DNA of 64,000 nucleotides from Beijerinckiaceae bacterium (GTDB lineage: Bacteria > Pseudomonadota > Alphaproteobacteria > Rhizobiales > Beijerinckiaceae): contig CP024846.1 of the NCBI GenBank assembly GCA_004564215.1, positions 1,116,001 through 1,180,000 on the forward strand, in the 5' to 3' direction. Every line of letters begins with the position of its first letter. Within the stretch, counting starts at the first letter, position 1. The position numbers and the translations under genes are program-made. Below are positions 1-9,003 of the stretch, one piece after another. Under the pieces are notes generated by a model. The model made no database searches. It was not told the origin of the DNA and saw only the letters and a list, made by a program, of their open reading frames with translations.

Positions 1-35
1 ATCTGGTCGGGCAGGAGCTTCGGCTATCTCCATGA
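1..35 (+). CDS. ccmA: C-terminal end of a gene, probably ccmA (haem exporter ATPase), cut by window edge
   Basis: An open frame enters from the left edge and ends at the TGA at 33-35, overlapping the ccmB start as ATGA. The last residues read LVGQELRLSP. In system I cytochrome c maturation clusters the gene just before ccmB is normally ccmA, the ATPase of the CcmABCD complex. The identification rests on position and the overlap alone, because only about ten residues are visible. Confidence 0.5.
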   Translation, partial: LVGQELRLSP

Positions 36-739
36 AAACGCATCAACTTTCCGATCAACTGCAGAGACCTGGCTCACCTCTTTACGCGCTTTTCAGGCGG
101 GAAATGCAGGTCGGCCGGCGCATCGGCGGAGGCACCAGTCTCGGGGTGGTCTTTTTTCTGATCCTCGTCACGCTAAGCGCTTTCGCCATCGGACCCGACC
201 TCGCTTTGCTGGGCAAGATCGCCCCGGCGATCTTATGGATCAGCGGTCTGCTCGCGACATTGCTCGGGCTCGATCGGCTGTTTCAAGCCGACCACGAGGA
301 TGGCTCGCTCGATCTGCTTTTGACCAGCAGCACCCCTTTGGAATTGATTGTCCTCGTCAAATGTCTCGCTCATTGGATTTTAACCGGCCTCCCTCTGGTG
401 GCGGCCGCGCCCTTCTTTGGCTTGATGCTCGGCTTGCCGGCCAGCCAGCTTTGGAGCGTCACCCTTTCCCTTCTTGCCGGCACCCCTGCCCTCACTTTGA
501 TCGGCGCGGTGGGCGCGGCGTTGACCGTCAGCCTGCGCCGCGGTGGGCTTTTGCTCGCGGTCTTGATCCTGCCTCTCTGCGTGCCGGTGCTGATCTTCGG
601 GGTCGCGGCGGCGGGAGCAGATTCGCAGTCGCTCGTCCCTTTCGCGACTCCCTTTTTGATCCTTTGTGCCCTGACCTTGATTGCTCTCGTAGGTGCGCCC
701 GTCGCGGCCGCCGCCGCACTCCGTCACATGAGTGAATAG
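32..739 (+). CDS. ccmB: Haem exporter membrane protein CcmB
   Basis: This 235-residue protein is a membrane subunit of the CcmABCD complex, which releases haem-loaded CcmE for cytochrome c assembly. After a short cytoplasmic N-terminus it shows about six hydrophobic segments, roughly at residues 38-58, 64-82, 105-130, 136-160, 168-192 and 200-228. Length and hydropathy match the CcmB family (about 220 residues). The motif FQADHEDGSLDLLL in the first cytoplasmic loop is typical of the family. The start overlaps the stop of the preceding gene (ATGA), which indicates translational coupling. Unusually, ccmC does not follow directly; two unrelated secreted-protein genes lie between. Confidence 0.93.
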   Translation: MKTHQLSDQLQRPGSPLYALFRREMQVGRRIGGGTSLGVVFFLILVTLSAFAIGPDLALLGKIAPAILWISGLLATLLGLDRLFQADHEDGSLDLLLTSSTPLELIVLVKCLAHWILTGLPLVAAAPFFGLMLGLPASQLWSVTLSLLAGTPALTLIGAVGAALTVSLRRGGLLLAVLILPLCVPVLIFGVAAAGADSQSLVPFATPFLILCALTLIALVGAPVAAAAALRHMSE

Positions 740-854
740 ATGTTCGAAGTGTTTTGTTCTTTCGAATTTACGCTGGCGACAGCTTTATTATTTATACTCG
801 ATATGTTTTTGTGTAACTCACCTTCCGCGTGACGCCAGGGCAATTGAGGCCATT

Positions 855-1733
855 ATGAAACAGCTTGGGGTTCTCCTATTATGTGCTGCGTTGAGTTTTT
901 GTTTGCCGCAGGGCGGCATGGCGGAGACGGCGGCGCCAGATCCAGAAGAGACGGTGACGACGCCAGAGCTACCGGAGACGGCACCAGACGCCGGAGCGCC
1001 AGAGGTTGCGGCGCCGGAGCCAGCGGCGCAAGATCCGGCCCATCCTGCGATCGAGCCGGCGGCGCTCGACCTGATCAAGGCCATGAGCGAAAAGCTGGCG
1101 GCGGCCAAGAGCATCGCTTTCGTTGCGCGCGGCGCGTTTGACGTCCCTGCCCGCAACGGCCAGCCCTTGTTTTATCATACCCGCTCCGACATTCTGCTCG
1201 TCCGGCCCAATAAGCTTCGCGTCGTCGTGCCCGGCGACGGGCCTCCGTCAGAGTTCTATTATGACGGCTCGAAGGTTGCGGTTTTCACCCCCAAGGCTGA
1301 CCTGGTTGCGATCACGGATGCGCCCGGCAATGTCGAGGGGATGCTCGAAGACATTTACAAGAAGGCCGGGGTCTATTTCCCCTTTGTCGATTTCATCGTC
1401 GCCAACCCCTATAAGACGCTGACCGATGGATTGACCGGCGCCTTTGTGATCGGCAAATCGGAAGTCGTGGGCGATACGACCACCGATATCGTTTCCCTCT
1501 CCGACCCGAACGTGCATCTCCAGATCTGGATCGGATCGAAGGACAAGCTGCCTCGGCTCATCTGGGCCACGGCGGCCGACGCGCAGGAAAAGCCGCGTCA
1601 CGTCGTTGAGTTTTCCAATTGGAAGCTCGACGGCAAACTGAGCAAGGACGTGGCGTTTGCGCCGCATACCAAAGCCTCGACCAAGCAGATTCCCTTCGAC
1701 CGGCCGGATAACCAGCAATCCTCCAAGGAATAA
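855..1733 (+). CDS. Secreted DUF2092-family protein
   Basis: The protein is about 292 residues from the ATG at 855; a longer frame runs upstream, but this start gives a clean signal peptide (MKQLGVLLLCAALSF, cleavage near GGMAE). An Ala/Pro/Glu-rich linker follows (about residues 25-70), then a domain resembling DUF2092, a periplasmic family related in fold to lipoprotein-binding LolA-like proteins. Supporting stretches include KLRVVVPGDGPPSEFYYDG and a C-terminal FAPHTKASTKQIPF. Function is unknown. It is followed at once by a glycine-rich secreted protein, so the two may form a unit. Both sit inside the ccm cluster between ccmB and ccmC. The DUF assignment is from memory of the family pattern. 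Confidence 0.75.
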   Translation: MKQLGVLLLCAALSFCLPQGGMAETAAPDPEETVTTPELPETAPDAGAPEVAAPEPAAQDPAHPAIEPAALDLIKAMSEKLAAAKSIAFVARGAFDVPARNGQPLFYHTRSDILLVRPNKLRVVVPGDGPPSEFYYDGSKVAVFTPKADLVAITDAPGNVEGMLEDIYKKAGVYFPFVDFIVANPYKTLTDGLTGAFVIGKSEVVGDTTTDIVSLSDPNVHLQIWIGSKDKLPRLIWATAADAQEKPRHVVEFSNWKLDGKLSKDVAFAPHTKASTKQIPFDRPDNQQSSKE

Positions 1734-1772
1734 TTCAGGGTCCGGTCCCAGATTCGAGATGAGGTCAACATC

Positions 1773-2333
1773 ATGACGCGCAACTTTTCTATGAGCGGCG
1801 TTCTTCTCGCCGTGGCACTCACCCTGAGTGGAACTCTACCGGCCGACGCTTTTCGTGGCGGCGGATTTGGCGGTGGCGGGTTTGGTGGCGGCGGGTTTCA
1901 CGCCGGCGGATTCGGCGGGGGCGGATTTGGCGCCGCCGGTTTCGGCGGCGGCGGCGCCTGGCACGCGGGGGGCGTTGGACCCGCTGATAACGCTTGGCAC
2001 GCTGGCGGCGTGCATGAGAATTGGGGCGGAACCTGGCACGGAGACGGCTGGCATGCCGGGGGTTATTACGGCGGCGGCTTCCACGGCCCCGTCGTGGTCA
2101 ATCATTACTACAACGGCGGCTGCTGGAATTGTGGCGGCGCAGCCGCTGCCGCAGCCTACGCGGCGGGTGCGGCCGCGGCCGCTTATGCCATCGGCTCCAT
2201 GGTTGTCAGCGTCCCGGTCGGCTGTCCGTATAATTTCGTGGACGGGATCAATTATTACGTGTGCGACGGGACCTGGTTCCAGCCCTTGTACGGCAATAAT
2301 GGCCTTTACTACCGGGTCGTCGCCCCCCTTTGA
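1773..2333 (+). CDS. Secreted glycine-rich protein with conserved C-terminal Tyr/Cys domain
   Basis: This 186-residue protein has a signal peptide (residues 1-26, ending PADA). A glycine/phenylalanine/histidine-rich low-complexity region (about 27-110) repeats GGGFGGGGF and HAGG. An alanine-rich hydrophobic stretch (about 122-142) precedes a compact C-terminal domain with Cys and aromatic residues (PVGCPYNFVDGINYYVCDGTWFQ, about 150-172). The C-terminal domain resembles small domains often found beside DUF2092 genes in Rhizobiales. Location is likely periplasm or cell surface. Spacing to the upstream gene is 39 bp, so co-transcription is likely. The function is unknown. Confidence 0.7.
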   Translation: MTRNFSMSGVLLAVALTLSGTLPADAFRGGGFGGGGFGGGGFHAGGFGGGGFGAAGFGGGGAWHAGGVGPADNAWHAGGVHENWGGTWHGDGWHAGGYYGGGFHGPVVVNHYYNGGCWNCGGAAAAAAYAAGAAAAAYAIGSMVVSVPVGCPYNFVDGINYYVCDGTWFQPLYGNNGLYYRVVAPL

Positions 2334-2451
2334 ACAAGCCACAGCCTCGGATTGAACGGAGGTCTGCCGCGCTTCGAGGCAAGGTGGCAGACCATCCCGA
2401 CGGGGAGGTGGCCGGATTTGCGTTTGGCGGTGCGGCAGCCTAGATAAAATC

Positions 2452-3219
2452 ATGCTCAACTACGCCAGCCCGACGACTTTCCTACGCATCTCCCGCGTGC
2501 TTGTGCCGGTGTCGGCCACGCTGACGGCCCTGCTCCTGGGCGCCGGCCTTTACCTCGCTTGGTTCGTCGCCCCACCCGACTATCAGCAGGGCGAGACGGT
2601 CCGGATCATGTATCTTCATGTGCCGGCCGCTTGGTTGGCCATGTTCATCTATGCGGTCATGACGTCGGCGGCCCTTGGCACGCTGGTCTGGCGGCATCCC
2701 CTTGCCGATGCCGCGCAGAAAGCAGCGGCCGCGCTCGGCGCCGGATTTACCTTTCTCTGCCTTGTGACCGGCTCGATCTGGGGCAAGCCCATGTGGGGCA
2801 CCTGGTGGGTCTGGGATGCGCGGCTCACCTCGGTTCTCGTGCTCTTCCTGATCTATCTCGGCCTCGTGGCGCTCTGGCGCACGATCGAGGATCCGGGCAA
2901 GGCCGCGCGGGCCGCAGCGATTTTCACCCTCGTCGGCGCGGTCAATATTCCGATCATCAAATTTTCCGTCGATTGGTGGAACACCCTGCACCAGCCGGCC
3001 TCGGTGTTTCGTCTTGGCGGACCGGCCATTGCAACATCCATGCTTTGGCCGCTCCTCGTCATGGCGCTGGCCTTCACGTTCCTGTTCGTAACGCTCTATC
3101 TCATGGCCATCCGCAACGAGATCCTGCGGCGGCGTCTGCGCCGGCTCGCGATCCTCGGCGCGCAGGAGTCCGGCGCCGCGCGGCCCTCATCCAATTGGGA
3201 GGCGGCCTATGAGCCATGA
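2452..3219 (+). CDS. ccmC: Haem transporter/handling protein CcmC
   Basis: This 255-residue integral membrane protein positions haem with CcmE in system I cytochrome c biogenesis. It has about six membrane segments and the diagnostic tryptophan-rich WWD signature (WGTWWVWDARLTS, residues 115-127). The two conserved periplasmic histidines are visible in MYLHVPAAW (about residue 56) and WWNTLHQPAS. Length matches the family (about 245). Its 3' end overlaps ccmD by 11 bp. The cluster continues ccmD-ccmG. Confidence 0.96.
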   Translation: MLNYASPTTFLRISRVLVPVSATLTALLLGAGLYLAWFVAPPDYQQGETVRIMYLHVPAAWLAMFIYAVMTSAALGTLVWRHPLADAAQKAAAALGAGFTFLCLVTGSIWGKPMWGTWWVWDARLTSVLVLFLIYLGLVALWRTIEDPGKAARAAAIFTLVGAVNIPIIKFSVDWWNTLHQPASVFRLGGPAIATSMLWPLLVMALAFTFLFVTLYLMAIRNEILRRRLRRLAILGAQESGAARPSSNWEAAYEP

Positions 3220-3406
3220 TCCGCATCTTGGCTTCGTCGTCGCGGCCTACGCCTTTGCCTTTGTCGTGATCGCGGGAATGATATTCACGATCCTGGCCGA
3301 TTATTTGACCTTGAAGCGGGCCCTTGCGGCCTTCGGCGAGCGGGCGGGACGCAATGATGCAGGTCAAGACGATCTGAAGCCACGAAACCCGGAAAGCTTG
3401 GACTGA
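3209..3406 (+). CDS. ccmD: Haem exporter small membrane protein CcmD
   Basis: This 65-residue protein has one membrane span (about residues 9-30) followed by a basic and polar cytoplasmic tail. CcmD stabilises holo-CcmE release from the CcmABC complex. Size, topology and its place between ccmC and ccmG identify it; sequence conservation in this family is low. The start overlaps the end of ccmC and the stop lies 1 bp before the ccmG start, consistent with coupled translation. Confidence 0.9.
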   Translation: MSHDPHLGFVVAAYAFAFVVIAGMIFTILADYLTLKRALAAFGERAGRNDAGQDDLKPRNPESLD

Positions 3407-3407
3407 T

Positions 3408-4007
3408 ATGGCGGCGACCGAACCGAGGCCGGAGGCCAGATCCCCCGCGCGGCGGCCGCTTCTCATTTATGTGCCCTTGATCGTTTTTGCCGCCCTCGCC
3501 GGCTTGTTCTTCGTGCGGCTCTATTCGGGCGATGCCTCGCTGCTGCCCTCGGCGATGATCGGGCGGCAGGTTCCCAGCTTTACCCTGCCGCCGGTCGAGG
3601 GGCTCGCCGACAAGCCCGGATTTTCCGACACCGATTTTCGGCAAGGCAAGGTCACTCTCGTCAACGTCTTTGCATCCTGGTGCGTGCCTTGCCACCAGGA
3701 ACATGCGCTGATCATGCGGCTGTCGAAGGATGCGACGCTTGCGCGCGCGGGGATACAAGTTTTCGGCCTCGCCTATAAGGACGAGCCAGCCAATATCCGG
3801 CGCTTCCTCTCCGAGTCTGGCGACCCTTATGCGCGGATCGGCGCCGACCGCAAGGGACGGACCGCGATCGACTGGGGAGTCTATGGGGTGCCCGAAACCT
3901 ATATCGTCAAAGGCGACGGCACGATCGCCTATCGTTTTGTCGGGCCGATGAGCGACGAGAGCTATCGGGATGTGATTCTGCCGGAGATTGAGAAGGCGCT
4001 GCGCTGA
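3408..4007 (+). CDS. ccmG: Thiol:disulfide interchange protein CcmG/DsbE
   Basis: This 199-residue membrane-anchored periplasmic thioredoxin-like protein reduces the haem-binding cysteines of apocytochromes c. An N-terminal anchor spans about residues 18-38, and the thioredoxin fold follows with the active site WCVPC (Cys92, Cys95). The family cis-proline motif appears as YGVPETYIV, and the downstream DGTIAYRFVGP is typical. It ends the visible ccm operon. The parS palindrome lies 38 bp downstream of its stop. Confidence 0.96.
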   Translation: MAATEPRPEARSPARRPLLIYVPLIVFAALAGLFFVRLYSGDASLLPSAMIGRQVPSFTLPPVEGLADKPGFSDTDFRQGKVTLVNVFASWCVPCHQEHALIMRLSKDATLARAGIQVFGLAYKDEPANIRRFLSESGDPYARIGADRKGRTAIDWGVYGVPETYIVKGDGTIAYRFVGPMSDESYRDVILPEIEKALR

Positions 4008-4045
4008 CGCGCGGGCAAACGCCGGGGCTGTTTGTTGGTGAGCCC

Positions 4046-4085
4046 ATCGTACTAAAATGTTTCACGTGAAACATTTTGGTACGAT
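4046..4085. promoter_or_regulatory. parS: parS centromere site (16-bp perfect core within a 40-bp palindrome)
   Basis: Positions 4058-4073 read TGTTTCACGTGAAACA, identical to the parS consensus bound by chromosomal ParB proteins. The palindrome extends 12 bases further on each side, to 4046 and 4085, with a single mismatched pair (4053/4078). It lies in the intergenic gap after ccmG. ParB loads on parS, spreads as a clamp, recruits SMC and drives origin segregation with ParA. In alphaproteobacteria parS sites usually lie close to the replication origin, so this stretch may be origin-proximal (inference). No parA or parB gene lies in the window. Confidence 0.9.
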
Positions 4086-4136
4086 CGAGGCCAAAAATCT
4101 TACAAGGCCGAAGAAGCGCCGCCGTAGAGAGGGACT

Positions 4137-4766
4137 ATGCCGCAGCAAGCTCGTCTTAGGGTGCATGGGCATGGAGGCGTTGAAGTCGAATTAGTAACGG
4201 CTTACCTCACTGATTTAAAATATGCATACGATTCCATCTTATTTTTCGAGGCGACAATTGATGTAATGCGTCGGATCACGCACGACTTCCCTTTCCCACG
4301 GTATCCCTTCGTATCGGATTTCCTACTATCTCGCCGAATCGGTGGACGTACACGCTACTGGCTTCCGGCGCCCGATGAAATCGTATCTTCCGTTCCACGC
4401 AAGGAACAACTCATTTTCTCTGCTGTGAGTCTCAATTCGCCGGGCGTTTGGGAGTTTTTGGGTACGCTCAATGCACTTGAGGTCTTGCGCAATTATCTGA
4501 ACGATCGTCATGAGAGACGAAAGGATCGCGCGTACCGAGAATCAGCGGAACAGAGACGGCTAGCTCTTGAGAACTTGAGTTTAGAGAACAGGGTTATTTC
4601 TGAGCGCGTGCGGCTCGCAAAGGACATGGGCGCAACAGATCGCGATCTCGCTCCGTTGCTTAACGAGCTTATCTACAAGCCTCTTGTGGCATTAGACCGT
4701 TATCAGGACAAAGGCGTAATCGAGGACACCGAAATCCCTTCTCATTCTGACCGCGAGGGAAGATAG
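4137..4766 (+). CDS. Hypothetical protein, unrecognised, with C-terminal coiled-coil segment
   Basis: This 209-residue soluble protein follows a good ribosome-binding site (AGAGAGGG just before the ATG). I do not recognise a family. The N-terminal part (1-125) is mixed alpha/beta with many aromatic residues. Residues 130-175 form a charged, heptad-like helix (NDRHERRKDRAYRESAEQRR and following), and the C-terminus is polar. There is no signal peptide or membrane span. Its base composition is visibly more AT-rich than its neighbours, and it sits between parS and a repeat cluster, which together suggest acquired DNA. Toxin-like or phage-derived roles are possible but unsupported. Confidence 0.6.
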   Translation: MPQQARLRVHGHGGVEVELVTAYLTDLKYAYDSILFFEATIDVMRRITHDFPFPRYPFVSDFLLSRRIGGRTRYWLPAPDEIVSSVPRKEQLIFSAVSLNSPGVWEFLGTLNALEVLRNYLNDRHERRKDRAYRESAEQRRLALENLSLENRVISERVRLAKDMGATDRDLAPLLNELIYKPLVALDRYQDKGVIEDTEIPSHSDREGR

Positions 4767-4824
4767 GCAGAACAGGTCGAAACTCGTTGAAAGCCGCATA
4801 AGGCTCATTGTGGAACATGCCACG

Positions 4825-4873
4825 ACGGACGGTGTATGTTTGGATGGCCGGGTCAAGCCCGGCCATGACGTGA
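4825..4873. repeat. Partial hairpin repeat, copy A (right arm only)
   Basis: This segment matches the right half of the two 77-bp repeats at 5071-5147 and 5472-5548, including the hairpin GGCCGGG-TCAAG-CCCGGCC and the ending CCATGACGT. The left arm (GTCATGCCCGGC...) is absent. It lies just upstream of the deleted GIY-YIG copy. Confidence 0.8.
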
Positions 4874-4886
4874 CGAGGTTGACCGC

Positions 4887-5054
4887 ATGAAAGGCGGCTA
4901 CGTCTACATCATGTCGAACAAACGTGACGGCACGCTCTACATTGGCGTGACCAGCGACCTTTCACGCCGCCATTGGCCTCGCGGGTGGAAGCTCGCCCTG
5001 ATCCACGGGATGAACCCGGATTGGGGAGACCTTTGTGAGCGGCTTAACTGGTAA
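4887..5054 (+). pseudogene. Internally deleted GIY-YIG endonuclease-like gene (55 codons, frame kept)
   Basis: ATG at 4887 to TAA at 5052-5054 encodes 55 residues. The first 28 codons and the last 27 are nearly identical to the intact 96-residue copy at 5165-5455. The middle 41 codons are missing without a frameshift: CTTTCACGCCGC is joined directly to CATTGGCCTCGCG. The lost segment carries the family's central helix and conserved Arg/Glu region (EHREG...FTKRY...YYETYDD...REK), so nuclease activity is very unlikely. It could still be translated. The period between the two gene starts is 278 bp, indicating tandem duplication followed by deletion. Confidence 0.85.
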
Positions 5055-5070
5055 GCTGTACAACTCTTGC

Positions 5071-5147
5071 GTCATGCCCGGCCTTGAGCCGGGCATCCAA
5101 CAACGAACGGTGGATGCTTGGATGGCCGGGTCAAGCCCGGCCATGAC
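5071..5147. repeat. 77-bp double-hairpin repeat, copy B
   Basis: The element begins GTCATGCCCGGC and ends GCCCGGCCATGAC, so its termini are inverted repeats. It contains two hairpins, GCCCGGC-CTTGA-GCCGGGC and GGCCGGG-TCAAG-CCCGGCC. It is almost identical to copy C at 5472-5548. It sits between the two GIY-YIG copies. Elements with these ends are common between genes in Rhizobiales genomes. Confidence 0.9.
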
Positions 5148-5164
5148 ATGATAAGGTTGACCTC

Positions 5165-5455
5165 GTGAAAGGTGGCTTTGTCTACATCATGTCGAATAAA
5201 CGCGATAGCACGCTCTACATTGGCGTGACCAGCGACCTTTCACGCCGCGTTTGGGAGCATCGCGAAGGCGTCATAGACGGATTCACGAAACGTTATGAGC
5301 TGAAACGCCTCGTCTATTACGAAACTTATGACGATATCCGCAACGCTCTGCAGCGCGAAAAAAACCTTAAACATTGGCCTCGCGTGTGGAAGCTCGCCCT
5401 GATCCACGGGATGAACCCGGATTGGGAAGACCTTTATGAGCGGCTTAACTGGTAA
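5165..5455 (+). CDS. GIY-YIG nuclease superfamily protein (UPF0213/YhbQ-like)
   Basis: This 96-residue protein starts at GTG 5165 (the parallel position in the duplicate is ATG). The GIY-YIG motif is present as VYIM (residues 6-9) and LYIGVTSDLSRR (about 18-29). The conserved histidine/glutamate helix EHREG (about 31-35), KRYELKRLVYYE, and the C-terminal REKNLKHWPRVWKLALI are all there. Such small single-domain proteins are widespread, and their substrate is unknown. The gene is bracketed by the hairpin repeats B and C, a linkage that suggests it is part of the same mobile or repeat-processing unit (inference). Confidence 0.85.
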   Translation: MKGGFVYIMSNKRDSTLYIGVTSDLSRRVWEHREGVIDGFTKRYELKRLVYYETYDDIRNALQREKNLKHWPRVWKLALIHGMNPDWEDLYERLNW

Positions 5456-5471
5456 GCTGTACAACTCTTAC

Positions 5472-5548
5472 GTCATGCCCGGCCTTGAGCCGGGCATCCA
5501 ACAACGGACGGTGTATGTTTGGATGGCCGGGTCAGGCCCGGCCATGAC
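5472..5548. repeat. 77-bp double-hairpin repeat, copy C
   Basis: This is a near-identical copy of the element at 5071-5147, with the same GTCATGCCCGGC / GCCCGGCCATGAC termini and two internal stem-loops; one A-to-G change (GTCAGG for GTCAAG) lies in the second loop. It closes the GIY-YIG repeat cluster. The rest of the gap to 5644 shows no gene. Confidence 0.9.
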
Positions 5549-5644
5549 GTAAGAGTCATGCGCAACAGGATCTGTAGAAGATTCGCCACCCTCACGCCGA
5601 GCCGTTCAGCCATAAGTGCGGCTGCGATTGGCTGCTCGATCAAC

Positions 5645-6703
5645 TCATTTGGGCGAAGCCGGAAACTTTCGCGCGAGCCACCGCGCCGTCACCCGGTCAT
5701 GCCAAGGGACGCTGCTCCCCTCGCCGTGGAAGCCGAGATGACCGCCAGCCGGACTCAGCACCGCCTCGATCATCGGCAGGCGCGGCCAGTCGATCGCCGT
5801 GTAGCAAGCGCCCGGAATCCAAGGGTCGTCCAGCGCCTGCAGGATCAGCGTCGGCCGCGATATGCCGGCGAGGAAACGCTTGGCGGCATTGCTTTCATAA
5901 TAGGCTTGAGCATCCCGGTAGCCGAAGCGCGGCGCGATGAAGTGGTCGTCGAATTCATAGACGTTCCTGGCCGCGGCGATCGCCGCCCGCTCAGACGTGC
6001 TGACCGCCGCGCCCGGCGCCAGGGCTTCGCGTTTCATCGCCTCGAGCATGTAGCGTTGATAGGCAAAGTTGCGCAGGGTGAGCATCTGCGCGGAGGTCGC
6101 CGCCAAGTCAATCGGCACGGACACTGTGACCGCCGCCCGCACCGGCAGGCCATGCCCGCCTTCGCCCATGAATTTCAGCACAAGATTGCCGCCCAGCGAA
6201 TGGCCGAACAGAATGATCCCATGGCGGGTCAGTTCATCAGGGAGTCCCCGCAGGGCGGCCGTCAGATCGCCGGTCCGTCCGGCATGATAATGCCCCGCCG
6301 CAGTCGGGCGAGACGGGAGAGAACCGCGCAGGTTCAGGCGCATGACCGGCCAACCTTGGCCAAGGAGATGCCGCAGGCTCCCCAACACGGATCCGCTCAC
6401 CTCGGAGCCTGCAAGTCCGTGCACAAGCACGACGAGCGGCCGCCTCACCGCGCCGACCGGCCGGTCGAGCCGCGCCGCCAGCCGGTCGCCATCGGGCACC
6501 GGCAGCAACAGGCGCTCCCCACCCGGCAAGTCCGGCCAAGTACCGCGCATGAAATTGCGCAGAGTTTGCAGATCGCCGCCGAACCAGGGCGCCCTTTCGC
6601 GGAACAGCGGAACCGTCTCCAATGACGTGTCCTCGCCGGCCGGCAAGGGCGGGGCCGCCTCATGTAGCCGCAAACTGCTCGGCGTTAGCCAGTGCTGACC
6701 CAT
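5645..6703 (-). CDS. YheT-family alpha/beta hydrolase
   Basis: The protein is about 352 residues from the ATG at 6703, preceded by GGAAGGA about 10 bp upstream; an in-frame TTG one codon earlier is less likely. It has an alpha/beta hydrolase fold. LVVLVHGLAGS (oxyanion region, about residues 90-100) is followed by the nucleophile elbow GHSLGGN (about 168-174). The acid is in ALDDPWIP, and the catalytic His in GGHLGFHGEG near the C-terminus. The N-terminal PWFGGDLQTL is typical of the YheT/UPF0017 family of predicted carboxylesterases. The physiological substrate is unknown. It lies downstream of ligA on the same strand with a 95-bp gap. Confidence 0.88.
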   Translation of the reverse strand: MGQHWLTPSSLRLHEAAPPLPAGEDTSLETVPLFRERAPWFGGDLQTLRNFMRGTWPDLPGGERLLLPVPDGDRLAARLDRPVGAVRRPLVVLVHGLAGSEVSGSVLGSLRHLLGQGWPVMRLNLRGSLPSRPTAAGHYHAGRTGDLTAALRGLPDELTRHGIILFGHSLGGNLVLKFMGEGGHGLPVRAAVTVSVPIDLAATSAQMLTLRNFAYQRYMLEAMKREALAPGAAVSTSERAAIAAARNVYEFDDHFIAPRFGYRDAQAYYESNAAKRFLAGISRPTLILQALDDPWIPGACYTAIDWPRLPMIEAVLSPAGGHLGFHGEGSSVPWHDRVTARWLARKFPASPK

Positions 6704-6798
6704 CAAAAGGGAATCCTTCCTCTCCTCTAGATCGCTTTCAGGCTATTCCTCTCAGTATGCCCAGACACCGTGGGCCGACGGTCGCGTGCTGCTTGGAG

Positions 6799-9003
<2,205 letters not shown>

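Noticed and set aside
5519..6625. Long open frame on the plus strand (368 codons) over the YheT-family gene
   Set aside because: It is antisense to a gene with clear catalytic motifs, has an Arg/Pro/His-rich composition typical of a shadow frame, and no ribosome-binding site.
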